Shown: in pieces, positions 31,201 through 39,383 of the stretch | Numbering within the stretch: the stretch's first letter is position 1 | How the letters are laid out: every line of letters begins with the position of its first letter | Assembly (NCBI RefSeq): GCF_007558815.1 | Contig: NZ_VLTJ01000039.1 | Span: forward strand, 682,001-746,000 | Source: Verticiella sediminum | GTDB taxonomy: Bacteria > Pseudomonadota > Gammaproteobacteria > Burkholderiales > Burkholderiaceae_B | Direction: 5' to 3' | Length of the DNA stretch: 64,000 nt | Translations under genes and position numbers: made by a program | Notes under the pieces: generated by a model | The model's database searches: none | The model's input: only the letters and a program-made list of their open reading frames with translations | Told to the model about the DNA's origin: nothing

Positions 31201-31236
31201 AAACCCTGCCCGACGTCGCCGCCGGGCAGGGTTTTT
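31201..31236. terminator. Bidirectional intrinsic terminator between SDR gene and bamD
   Basis: AAACCCTGCCCG (31201-31212) pairs perfectly with CGGGCAGGGTTT (31223-31234) around a 10-base loop. A T-run follows on the plus strand and an A-run precedes it (T-run on the minus strand), so it can terminate both convergent transcripts. Confidence 0.92.
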
Positions 31237-31269
31237 CGCTGTAGAGCGGCGAGGGTTACGCTCCCTTAC

Positions 31270-32166
31270 TCATTCCGCGCTGCGATTCGCCGTCGGCCAC
31301 CAGCTCATCGGGTTCCACCAGCTCTTGCCCCGCAGCGTATAGCCCTGCGTCAGGTATTCGCTGTCCGGGTAGTTCGTCTGCAGCACGCGCCGGGTGTCGT
31401 CGCGTAGCTGGGTCATGCCGAGCCGCTCGTACGAGGCGATCATGATGCCCAGGGCTTCTTCGGCGGCCGGGGTGCCCTGGAAGTCGGTAATGACGGTTTC
31501 GGCGCGGTTGATGGCGGCGATGTAGGCGTCCCGTTCGTAATAGTAGCGCGCGGTGTACACCTCGTTCATGGCGATGGTGTTGGCGAGCCAGTTCATGCGC
31601 ATGCGGGCGTCGGCTGCGTACTTGCTGTCGGGGAAGCGGTCGACCAGTTCCCGGAAGGCGTCGAACGAGGCGCGGGCGCCCTTGGGGTCGCGCTCGGCGG
31701 GGTCCTGACCGACGAGCTGGCCGAGGAATGCGTTGTCCGGCGTGAAGTTGACCAGGCCCTTGAGATAGAGCATGTAGTCGGTGGCTTCGTGGTTGGGGTA
31801 TTGCTGCTCGAAGCGGTCGATGGTGGCGATGGCGAGCTCGGGCGAGCCGTCGCGCCATTGGGCGTAGGCGGTGTCCAGCATGGCTTGCTGGGAGTACACC
31901 CCGAACGGGTAGCGCGCCTGGATGCGGTCGAGCTGGGTGATGGCGGCAGACCAGTTGCCGGAATCCATTTCGCTCTTGGCGTCCCGGTACAATTGCTCCG
32001 CGCTCCAGCCGACGGTGTTGTCGGGCTCGGGTGCGTTCGTATTGAACAATCCGCAGCCGCCCAGGAGCAGGCTCACGGACAGGGCTGCGGCCATCCCGAA
32101 ACGGACGAGGGCGTGGTGCCGGTCGGTGGACTGGGACGCAGCGGGAACGGCAAGGTGAAGCGGCAT
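31270..32166 (-). CDS. bamD: Outer membrane assembly lipoprotein BamD
   Basis: 298-residue essential lipoprotein of the BAM complex, which inserts beta-barrel proteins into the outer membrane. A long N-terminal region ends in a lipobox, LLLGGC, followed by TPR repeats (SAEQLYRDAKSEMDSGNWSA, then KGLVNFTPDNAFLGQLVGQDPAERDPKGARASFDAF, a BamD hallmark). ATG 32166 has AGGA nine bases upstream; ATG 32094 would give a more usual 15-residue signal but lacks a ribosome-binding site. It is divergent from rluD, as in other beta-proteobacteria. Confidence 0.95.
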   Translation of the reverse strand: MPLHLAVPAASQSTDRHHALVRFGMAAALSVSLLLGGCGLFNTNAPEPDNTVGWSAEQLYRDAKSEMDSGNWSAAITQLDRIQARYPFGVYSQQAMLDTAYAQWRDGSPELAIATIDRFEQQYPNHEATDYMLYLKGLVNFTPDNAFLGQLVGQDPAERDPKGARASFDAFRELVDRFPDSKYAADARMRMNWLANTIAMNEVYTARYYYERDAYIAAINRAETVITDFQGTPAAEEALGIMIASYERLGMTQLRDDTRRVLQTNYPDSEYLTQGYTLRGKSWWNPMSWWPTANRSAE

Positions 32167-32273
32167 CGAGGTTATCCTGGTGACGAACGTTCGATCTGAG
32201 CCGGTGATTATATGCGGCTGGCCAGACGTGCCGGCCATCTCCTCTGTTGGAAGCTTTCTTGCAAGAAAATCCG

Positions 32274-33263
32274 ATGCTTAGCGACGCCGCTCCGGACGAT
32301 GAGGACGGCGAGCGCATCCTTGACGTACCGGCGGGGTGCGCCGGCCGCCTGGACAAGGTGTTGGCCGAGTTGATCCCGGAGCATTCGCGCGCGCGGCTGC
32401 AGGGCTGGATCGAGGCAGGCCATGTGAAGGTCAACGGCCGGGTGGCCGCGAGCGTGCGCCAGCGCGTGGCCACGGGCGACGTACTCGCGGTGCAGGAGCA
32501 GGCGGCGCCGGAGCAACTGGCCTATACGGCCGAGCCGGTCGAATTCGAGGTGGTGGCGGAATCCACCGCCTGGATCGTGGTGGACAAGCCGGCCGGGCTG
32601 GTGGTGCATCCGGGGGCGGGCAACTGGGGCGGGACGCTGCTCAACGGCCTCTTGCATCGCTACCCGGAGCTGGCCCACGTGGCGCGCGCGGGCATCGTGC
32701 ACCGCCTGGACAAGGATACCTCGGGGCTGCTGGTGGTGGCGCGCACGGAGCAGGCGCAGACGGCGCTGGTGCGCCAGTTGCAGGCGCGTACGGTGGGGCG
32801 CGAGTACCTGGCGCTGGCGCACGGCTGGCCGCGCCGCGCGGGTACGGTGGAGCGCTCGATCGGGCGTGATCCGCGGGTGCCGGTGCGCATGGCGGTGGAT
32901 CGGCCGATCGCGCCCAAGCCGGCGATCACGCACTACGAGCCGTTGCGCGAGGGGCTGCTCGGCAAGCTGCGCGTCGCGGCGGTGGCGTGCCGCCTGGAGA
33001 CGGGCCGTACGCACCAGATCCGCGTGCACATGGCGAGTCTGGGCCATCCGCTGCTGGGCGATGTGCTCTACGGCGGCAAGCTGCTCGAACCCGCGGCGCG
33101 GCAGATGCTGCATGCGCGCCGTCTGCGTTTCGACGATCCGCAGACGGGCGAGCCAGTGGCCTTCGAGAGCGCACTGCCGGACGACATGCTGGCGGTCGAA
33201 GCCGCCATTGCCTGGCAAGGGCAGGAAGACGACGACCTCGATGACGAGGGTGCGGAGGGCTGA
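32274..33263 (+). CDS. rluD: 23S rRNA pseudouridine synthase RluD
   Basis: 329-residue RluA-family pseudouridine synthase, expected to modify U1911, U1915 and U1917 of 23S rRNA helix 69. It has an N-terminal S4 domain (RLDKVLAELIPEHSRARLQGWIEAGHVKVNGR) and the catalytic HRLDKDTSGLLVVA motif with the nucleophilic Asp. ATG 32274 is chosen over TTG 32247. An acidic tail closes the protein. pgeF follows within a few bases, a widespread rluD-pgeF pairing. Confidence 0.95.
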   Translation: MLSDAAPDDEDGERILDVPAGCAGRLDKVLAELIPEHSRARLQGWIEAGHVKVNGRVAASVRQRVATGDVLAVQEQAAPEQLAYTAEPVEFEVVAESTAWIVVDKPAGLVVHPGAGNWGGTLLNGLLHRYPELAHVARAGIVHRLDKDTSGLLVVARTEQAQTALVRQLQARTVGREYLALAHGWPRRAGTVERSIGRDPRVPVRMAVDRPIAPKPAITHYEPLREGLLGKLRVAAVACRLETGRTHQIRVHMASLGHPLLGDVLYGGKLLEPAARQMLHARRLRFDDPQTGEPVAFESALPDDMLAVEAAIAWQGQEDDDLDDEGAEG

Positions 33264-33269
33264 ACGGTG

Positions 33270-34028
33270 ATGTCGGGCTGGCGGGCGTTGGGCGCGGTGG
33301 CAGGGCCGGCTTGGGCCGGGATGACGATCGTGACCACGACGCGCGCGGGTGGGGTGAGTCTCGCGCCCTACGACAGCCTGAACCTGGGCACGCACGTGGG
33401 CGACGATGCACTGGCGGTCGCGACCAATCGCGCACGCCTGCGCGCCTTGCTGCCGGCCGAGCCGTGCTGGCTGGAGCAGGTGCACGGCACGACGGTGCAT
33501 GACGCGGATGGTGCGTCGGGCGCAAAGGGCGGTGCGCTGCCCATCGCGGATGGCGCCTTCACCACGACGCCGGGCCGGGTGCTGGCCATCATGACGGCCG
33601 ATTGCCTGCCCGTGGTGATCGCCGACGGTGAGGCGCGCGTGCTGGCCATGGCCCATGCGGGTTGGCGCGGCCTCGCGGGCGGGGTGCTGCAGGCGGCCGT
33701 GGCGCGGGTGCGGGGGCAGGGCGGCGCCGCGCTGCGCGCGTGGGTGGGGCCGGCCATCGGCCCGCGCGCCTTCGAGGTGGGCCCCGATGTGCCCGAGGCG
33801 TTTGCGGGGTCCGGGCTGTCCACCGCGTTCATTCCTCATCCCGAGCATGCAGGCAAGTGGCTGGGCGATCTGCCCGCCATCGCCGGTGCGATGCTGCGCC
33901 GCGCCGGCGTCGGGACGGTCGTGCAGAGCGGGCTCTGCACGCTCGAGGATGCGCGCTTCTATTCCTATCGCCGCGACGGCCGCACGGGTCGCTTCGCGAC
34001 GCTCGCATGGCTGCACGAACCGGCTTGA
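33270..34028 (+). CDS. pgeF: Peptidoglycan editing factor / multicopper-polyphenol-oxidase-fold purine nucleoside phosphorylase
   Basis: 252-residue YfiH/LACC1-family protein. Members act as purine nucleoside phosphorylases/adenosine deaminases, and YfiH also prevents misincorporation of L-Ser in peptidoglycan precursors. Metal-binding residues appear in LEQVHGTTVH, MTADCLPVVIAD and AMAHAGWRGLAGG. It begins seven bases after the rluD stop. ATG 33270 and GTG 33267 are adjacent candidates; GGAGG near 33255 favours ATG. Confidence 0.93.
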   Translation: MSGWRALGAVAGPAWAGMTIVTTTRAGGVSLAPYDSLNLGTHVGDDALAVATNRARLRALLPAEPCWLEQVHGTTVHDADGASGAKGGALPIADGAFTTTPGRVLAIMTADCLPVVIADGEARVLAMAHAGWRGLAGGVLQAAVARVRGQGGAALRAWVGPAIGPRAFEVGPDVPEAFAGSGLSTAFIPHPEHAGKWLGDLPAIAGAMLRRAGVGTVVQSGLCTLEDARFYSYRRDGRTGRFATLAWLHEPA

Positions 34029-34061
34029 TGGCGCCGCGTTCGCCGTTTGGCCTAGGCGCCA
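34029..34061. repeat. Inverted repeat after pgeF
   Basis: TGGCGCC (34029-34035) and GGCGCCA (34055-34061) are exact inverse complements flanking 19 bases immediately after the pgeF stop. It may end the rluD-pgeF transcript, but no T-run follows. Confidence 0.4.
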
Positions 34062-34076
34062 ATGGCAGGGATAGTC

Positions 34077-34105
34077 TTGGTTGACGCGGGCTGCGCCGTT
34101 ATGCA
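34077..34105 (+). promoter_or_regulatory. Possible phaC promoter
   Basis: TTGGTT (34077-34082) and TATGCA (34100-34105) are separated by 17 bases, about 60 bases upstream of the phaC ATG. The match to sigma-70 consensus is moderate, but position is sensible. Confidence 0.35.
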
Positions 34106-34164
34106 CCATAGCCACATCCTGGGTGTTGTTACGTGTGCCCGTTCTGTCGTCGAGGTCTGCCGTC

Positions 34165-35832
34165 ATGCTGTCTACCCTTACCCAAGCGTTGCTCCCCCCA
34201 GGTTTTGCTCAGCCTCCTGCGTTCACTGAGCGCTCGCATGCTGCAAGCGTGGGCTTCGAGCCCACGGCCCTCGCTGCCATCCAGGAGGCTTTCGCCGAAG
34301 AGCTGGCGGTGCTCAACGCAGCCGCGGCCGGCGGCGCCTTGCCGGCGCTGAAGGATCGCCGGTTCGCCGCCGAAGCCTGGCGCGAGAACCGGGCGAGCCA
34401 CGTGCTGGCCCAAGCCTATCTGGCCTCGGCGCGTGCGCTGCTCGGCATGGCCGACGCCGTTCAGGCCGACGAGACCACGCGTGCGCGCATCCGCTTCGCG
34501 GTCATGCAATGGGTCGACGCCATGTGCCCGGCCAACTACCTTGCCCTCAATCCCGACGCACAGCGCCGCCTGGTGGCATCCAGCGGCGAGACGCTGCGCC
34601 TGGGCATGGCCAATCTGGTGGCCGACATCCAGAAGGCGCGCATCTCGCATACCGACGAGAGCCAGTTCGAGGTGGGCCGCAACCTGGCCGTCACGCCGGG
34701 TTCGGTGATCTACCAGAACCGGCTGATGCAGATCATCCAGTACAGCCCGCAGACGCCGACCGTGCATGCGCGGCCGCTGGTGATGGTCCCGCCTTGCATC
34801 AACAAGTTCTACATCCTCGATCTGCAACCGCAGAATTCGCTGGTCGCCCACCTCGTGGCCGAGGGCTTCACGGTGTTCATGGTGTCCTGGCGCAATCCTC
34901 TGCTGTCCGACGGCGATGGCATCCACCGCGCCACCTGGGACGAATACCTGAGGGAAGGCGTCCTGCAGGCGATCGACGTTGTGCGCGAGGTGAGCGGGCA
35001 GGACCAGATCAACGCGCTCGGGTTCTGCGTGGGCGGCACCATGCTCGCCAGCGCGCTCGCGGTGGCCAAGGCCGAAGGCAAGGAGCCGGTGGCCTCGCTC
35101 ACGCTGCTCACGTCGTTCCTGGATTTCAGCGACACTGGCGTGCTGGATGTCTTCGTGGATGAAACGCACGTGCAGGTGCGCGAGCAGCAGATGGCGGCCG
35201 GGGGTCTCATGCCGGCGCGCGACCTGGCCTCGACCTTCTCCTTCCTGCGGCCCAACGACCTGGTATGGAACTATGTCGTCAACAGCTACCTAAAAGGAGA
35301 GACACCGCCGCCGTTCGACCTGCTCTACTGGAACGGCGACAGCACCAATCTACCGGGGCCGTTCTTCACGTGGTATCTGCGCAATACGTATCTCGAGAAC
35401 AACCTCAGCAAGCCGGGCAAGGCGGTGGTGTGCGGCGTGCCGCTCGACTTGGGAACGCTCGACATGCCCGCCTATCTGTATGCATCGCGCGAGGATCACA
35501 TCGTGCCGTGGCAGACGGCCTATCGATCCACCGGGCTGCTCGGCGGGCCGAGCCGCTTCGTGCTGGGCGCCTCGGGGCACATCGCCGGGGTGATCAATCC
35601 GCCGGCGGCCGGCAAGCGCAGCCATTGGATCGGTACCGAGACGCCCCAGGCCGACGCCGAACACTGGCTGTCGGATGCCGTCGAACACAAGGGCAGTTGG
35701 TGGCCGGACTGGATGACCTGGCTGGCTGGTCACAGCGGCCGCAAGGTCAAACCGGCGGCCACGCTGGGCAGCGACAGCTATCCGCCCATCGAAGCCGCAC
35801 CAGGCAGTTACGTGAGGGCCAGAGCACTGTAG
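34165..35832 (+). CDS. phaC: Class I poly(3-hydroxyalkanoate) synthase
   Basis: 555-residue PHA synthase polymerising 3-hydroxyacyl-CoA into storage granules. The lipase-like box is GFCVGGT with nucleophile Cys288; Asp444 (SREDHIVPW) and His472 (GASGHIAGVINPP) complete the triad, with spacing close to the Ralstonia enzyme. The N-terminal domain is typical for class I (PhaC_N region up to about residue 200). ATG 34165 is preferred to an upstream GTG-type frame because GAGG precedes it and the protein begins at a family-like length. phbB and phaR follow, forming the polymer synthesis locus. Confidence 0.96.
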   Translation: MLSTLTQALLPPGFAQPPAFTERSHAASVGFEPTALAAIQEAFAEELAVLNAAAAGGALPALKDRRFAAEAWRENRASHVLAQAYLASARALLGMADAVQADETTRARIRFAVMQWVDAMCPANYLALNPDAQRRLVASSGETLRLGMANLVADIQKARISHTDESQFEVGRNLAVTPGSVIYQNRLMQIIQYSPQTPTVHARPLVMVPPCINKFYILDLQPQNSLVAHLVAEGFTVFMVSWRNPLLSDGDGIHRATWDEYLREGVLQAIDVVREVSGQDQINALGFCVGGTMLASALAVAKAEGKEPVASLTLLTSFLDFSDTGVLDVFVDETHVQVREQQMAAGGLMPARDLASTFSFLRPNDLVWNYVVNSYLKGETPPPFDLLYWNGDSTNLPGPFFTWYLRNTYLENNLSKPGKAVVCGVPLDLGTLDMPAYLYASREDHIVPWQTAYRSTGLLGGPSRFVLGASGHIAGVINPPAAGKRSHWIGTETPQADAEHWLSDAVEHKGSWWPDWMTWLAGHSGRKVKPAATLGSDSYPPIEAAPGSYVRARAL

Positions 35833-35933
35833 TCGGCAGGAACGATGCACCGCCGCAAGAATGCGGTGCGGGTTGAAGTTGTTTTTCGGGCGTTGCGATC
35901 ATGGCAGGCGCCGCTAACACCAGGAGAATTCCC

Positions 35934-36671
35934 ATGAATGGGAAAGTGGCATATGTAACAGGGGGCATGGGCGGCATCGGGACGGCGATCTGCCGTCGGC
36001 TGGCACGGCAAGGTTTCGTGGTCGTCGCAGGCTGCGGCCCGAACCGCGACTTCGCGCGTTGGCTCAAGGAGCAGGCCGACGAGGGGTTCACCTTCTATGC
36101 GTCCGTAGGCAATGTGTCCGACTGGGATTCCACGGTGGACGCTTTCGAAAGGGTCAAGGCCGAGCATGGCCCGGTCGACGTGCTGGTGAACAATGCCGGC
36201 ATCACGCGGGACAACACCTTCCGCAAGATGAGCCGCGATGAGTGGGAAGCGGTCATCAACACCAACCTGAACAGTCTTTTCAACGTGACCAAGCAGGTGA
36301 TCGACGACATGGTCGATCGCCAGTGGGGTCGCATCGTCAACATCAGCTCGGTCAACGGGCAAAAGGGTCAGTTCGGCCAAACCAATTATTCCACCGCCAA
36401 GGCCGGCATTCACGGTTTCACCATGGCGCTCGCCCAGGAAGTGGCAGCCAAGGGTGTGACCGTGAATACCGTGTCGCCCGGCTACATCGGTACGGACATG
36501 GTGCGCGCCATCCGTTCCGACGTGCTCGAGAAGATCGTCGCCACCATCCCGGTCAAGCGCCTGGGCACGCCCGAGGAGATTGGCGCCATGGTCGCCTGGA
36601 TCGCCTCGGACGACGCCGGCTTCGCCACGGGTGCCGACTTTTCGCTCAACGGTGGCCTGCACATGGGTTGA
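35934..36671 (+). CDS. phbB: Acetoacetyl-CoA reductase
   Basis: 245-residue NADPH-dependent SDR reducing acetoacetyl-CoA to (R)-3-hydroxybutyryl-CoA, the monomer for PhaC. Cofactor motif TGGMGGIGTAICR, catalytic Ser in NISSVNGQKGQFGQ and YxxxK in NYSTAKAGI; the GQFGQTNYSTAKAG stretch is characteristic of PhaB rather than FabG. AGGAG lies eight bases before ATG 35934, which overrules the longer frame. A beta-ketothiolase (phaA) is not in the window. Confidence 0.96.
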   Translation: MNGKVAYVTGGMGGIGTAICRRLARQGFVVVAGCGPNRDFARWLKEQADEGFTFYASVGNVSDWDSTVDAFERVKAEHGPVDVLVNNAGITRDNTFRKMSRDEWEAVINTNLNSLFNVTKQVIDDMVDRQWGRIVNISSVNGQKGQFGQTNYSTAKAGIHGFTMALAQEVAAKGVTVNTVSPGYIGTDMVRAIRSDVLEKIVATIPVKRLGTPEEIGAMVAWIASDDAGFATGADFSLNGGLHMG

Positions 36672-36678
36672 CGCGACT

Positions 36679-36700
36679 GCCCGGGCCGCGCGGCCCGGGC
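36679..36700. repeat. 22-bp perfect palindrome between phbB and phaR
   Basis: The 22 bases from GCCCGGGCCGC to its exact inverse complement GCGGCCCGGGC form a spacerless palindrome, seven bases after the phbB stop and 25 before phaR. It could be an RNA-stabilising or terminating hairpin for phaC-phbB or an operator read by the PhaR repressor encoded next to it. No T-run follows. Confidence 0.6.
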
Positions 36701-36725
36701 GCCGCTTCCCGAGAATCTCGAAACT

Positions 36726-37292
36726 ATGCAAAATCCCCAGGAAGGCGGTCAGCGCCTCATCAAGAAGTACCCCAACCGCCGCCTCTACGACACCCGCACG
36801 AGCATGTACATCACGCTCGCGGACGTCAAACAGTTGGTGCTCGACAACGAAGCGTTCCAGGTGGTGGACGCGAAGTCGGGTGAAGACCTGACACGCAGCA
36901 TCCTGCTGCAGATCATCCTGGAAGAGGAAACGGGCGGTGTGCCGATGTTCTCGTCGCCGGTGCTGGCGCAGATCATCCGCTTCTATGGCCATGCCATGCA
37001 GGGCGTGATGGGTTCCTACCTGGAGAAGAACATCCAGGCCTTCATGGAAATCCAGAACCGCATGGCCGAACAGTCGCAGGGCCTGTACGGCAACACGCAG
37101 TTCGGCCCCGAGGCGTGGGCGCAGTTCATGAACGTGCAGACGCCCATGCTGCAGAACATGATGAACAACTACATCGAGCAGAGCAAGAACCTGTTCGTAC
37201 AGATGCAGGACCAGTTGCAGGACCAGACCCGCAATATGCTGGCGAGCTTCCCGTTCGCCAAACCGCCAGCGGGCAAACCGGACAAGGAATGA
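36726..37292 (+). CDS. phaR: Polyhydroxyalkanoate synthesis repressor PhaR
   Basis: 188-residue regulator that binds DNA and PHA granules and controls phasin and its own expression. The N-terminal DNA-binding domain is recognised by RLIKKYPNRRLYDTRTSMYIT, followed by the PHB-accumulation regulatory domains (about 60-165) rich in Met/Gln helices. The C-terminal tail is Lys/Pro-rich. It lies 54 bases after phbB. Length and order match other Burkholderiales loci. Confidence 0.95.
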   Translation: MQNPQEGGQRLIKKYPNRRLYDTRTSMYITLADVKQLVLDNEAFQVVDAKSGEDLTRSILLQIILEEETGGVPMFSSPVLAQIIRFYGHAMQGVMGSYLEKNIQAFMEIQNRMAEQSQGLYGNTQFGPEAWAQFMNVQTPMLQNMMNNYIEQSKNLFVQMQDQLQDQTRNMLASFPFAKPPAGKPDKE

Positions 37293-37378
37293 ATCGGCGG
37301 ACGGGGCCCGCTCTCCGGTAAAATGCCGGATTCCCCGCCTTCGATCGCGTGGCATCCTCAGGGTGCCACGGCCTTGCC

Positions 37379-38761
37379 ATGCCCCACGCCACCCAAGAAA
37401 ACCTGTCCACCGTCGCGCCGCGCATCGGTTTCGTCTCGCTCGGCTGTCCGAAGGCGCTTTCCGATTCGGAAAGCATCCTCACGCACCTGCGTGCCGAGGG
37501 CTACGAGACGTCCAAGTCCTACGAGGGGGCGGACCTGGTCATCGTCAACACCTGTGGCTTCATCGACGACGCGGTCAAGGAGAGCCTGGACGCGATCGGC
37601 GAGGCCCTGCAGGCCAACGGCAAGGTGATCGTCACGGGCTGTCTGGGCGCGAAGACCGAAGCCGACGGCCAGGGCCTGGTGCAGAAGATCCATCCCAAGG
37701 TGCTGGCCGTCACCGGCCCGCACGCCACGCAGGAAGTGATGAGCGCGGTGCACACGCACCTGCCCAAGCCGCACGACCCGTTCAGCGATCTGGTGCCGCC
37801 GCAGGGCATCCGGCTCACGCCCAAGCACTACGCCTATCTCAAGATTTCCGAAGGCTGCAATCATCGCTGCAGCTTCTGCATCATTCCGTCCATGCGCGGC
37901 GACCTGGTCTCGCGCCCGATCCACGAGGTGATGCGCGAGGCCGAGAACCTGGTCAAGGCGGGGGTCAAGGAGATCCTGGTCATCTCGCAGGACACCAGCG
38001 CCTACGGCGTGGACATCAAGTACCGCACCGGCTTCGTGAATGGCCGGCCGGTGCGCTCGCGCATGACCGAACTCGTGCGCGAGCTGGCGCAATTGGGCGT
38101 TTGGGTGCGCCTGCACTACGTCTATCCCTATCCGCACGTGGACGAGGTAATGCCGTTCATGAACGAGACCCACGCCAGCGGCGGGCGCGTGCTGCCCTAC
38201 CTGGACGTGCCGTTCCAGCACGCCAACCCGCGCATCTTGAAGCTCATGAAGCGCCCGGCTTCGTCCGAGCGCAACCTGGACCGCATCCGCGCCTGGCGCG
38301 AGACCTGTCCGGACCTCACCATCCGCAGCACCTTCATCGCGGGTTTCCCTGGCGAGACCGACGCCGAGTTCGAGGAGCTGCTCGATTTCCTGCGCGAGGC
38401 CCAGCTCGACCGCGTGGGCTGTTTCGCTTATTCGCCGGTGGAGGGCGCGACGGCCAACGCGCTGCCGGACCCGGTGCCGCAGGCCGTGCGCGAAGAGCGC
38501 CAGGCGCGCTTCATGCAGGTGCAGCAGGAGATTTCGCGCCGGCGTCTCGCGCGCAAGGTGGGCACGATGCAGAAGGTGATCGTCGACGAGGTCGGCCCCG
38601 ACGGCGGCGTCGGCCGCTCGATGGCGGACGCCCCGGAGATCGACGGCAAGGTCTATCTCGACCCGGCCGACAAGCCGTGGAAGCGCTACAAGGTGGGCGA
38701 CGTCGTTTCGGTGCGCGTGCTGGCGGCCGACGAGCACGACCTGCGTGGGCGGGTCGTTTGA
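37379..38761 (+). CDS. rimO: Ribosomal protein S12 methylthiotransferase RimO
   Basis: 460-residue radical SAM enzyme adding a methylthio group to Asp89 of ribosomal protein S12. The N-terminal UPF0004 domain supplies the first cluster cysteines ([22 protein letters not shown]). The radical SAM motif is [18 protein letters not shown]-terminal TRAM domain ends with the Val-Arg-rich [18 protein letters not shown] 37379 gives the family-like start; the longer frame has no support. It follows phaR by 86 bases. Confidence 0.96.
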   Translation: MPHATQENLSTVAPRIGFVSLGCPKALSDSESILTHLRAEGYETSKSYEGADLVIVNTCGFIDDAVKESLDAIGEALQANGKVIVTGCLGAKTEADGQGLVQKIHPKVLAVTGPHATQEVMSAVHTHLPKPHDPFSDLVPPQGIRLTPKHYAYLKISEGCNHRCSFCIIPSMRGDLVSRPIHEVMREAENLVKAGVKEILVISQDTSAYGVDIKYRTGFVNGRPVRSRMTELVRELAQLGVWVRLHYVYPYPHVDEVMPFMNETHASGGRVLPYLDVPFQHANPRILKLMKRPASSERNLDRIRAWRETCPDLTIRSTFIAGFPGETDAEFEELLDFLREAQLDRVGCFAYSPVEGATANALPDPVPQAVREERQARFMQVQQEISRRRLARKVGTMQKVIVDEVGPDGGVGRSMADAPEIDGKVYLDPADKPWKRYKVGDVVSVRVLAADEHDLRGRVV

Positions 38762-38794
38762 GGCCGCGTCGCCTGCCGCATCGGCGTCACTGCC

Positions 38795-39274
38795 TCAGGC
38801 GTTCGCTTGCCGGTCTCTGTCGGCGGCTCCCTGGCGGGTGAGCACCAGGATATCGCTTTCGCCTTCATGGGCAATGGTGCCGTCCTGCTTGATCAGCCGG
38901 AAGCGGCGCGAGACCTTGCCGCTGTTCCCGCTCTTGCCGGGGGAGACTGCGGTGATGAGCAGTCCCAGGCGCAAGGTGTCGCCCACGAACACCGGCGCGA
39001 GGAAGTTCCAGTTGCGCAGGCCGAGCATGGCGATCGCCGACTTCTCGAAGATCCCCAGCTCGTGCAGCATGCCGGTGGCGATGGCGATGCCCAGCGCACC
39101 GTGCACGACGCGCTGGCCGTAGCGGGTATGGCGCGCGAACTCCGTATTCGTGTGGATGGGATTCCAGTCGCCCGACAGCATGGAAAAGAACGTGAGGTCC
39201 GCTTCGGTGATGGTGCGGCCGCTGGTCTGGAAGGTCTGTCCTTCGGCGAAGTCTTCGAGGTAGAGCGAGGTCAT
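38795..39274 (-). CDS. MaoC-like (hot-dog fold) acyl dehydratase
   Basis: 159-residue hot-dog protein of the MaoC/R-specific hydratase type. The catalytic pair lies in MLSGDWNPIHTN (Asp and His of the DxNPxH motif), followed by VVHGALGIAIATGML. The reaction is expected to be hydration/dehydration of an enoyl-CoA. It is 109 bases downstream of the AMP-dependent ligase on the same strand and probably belongs to the liv-type operon, acting on the CoA thioester formed by that ligase. It is convergent with rimO. Confidence 0.88.
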   Translation of the reverse strand: MTSLYLEDFAEGQTFQTSGRTITEADLTFFSMLSGDWNPIHTNTEFARHTRYGQRVVHGALGIAIATGMLHELGIFEKSAIAMLGLRNWNFLAPVFVGDTLRLGLLITAVSPGKSGNSGKVSRRFRLIKQDGTIAHEGESDILVLTRQGAADRDRQANA

Positions 39275-39383
39275 GATGTGGTGTCCATGGTGGATGGGCG
39301 CCGCCTTGGGCCGCGCCTGGGCATGCGGCGCATCGCCGCCTGCGCGGCTGGCTTGCCGCGGGATGACGATCGATACTCCCGGG

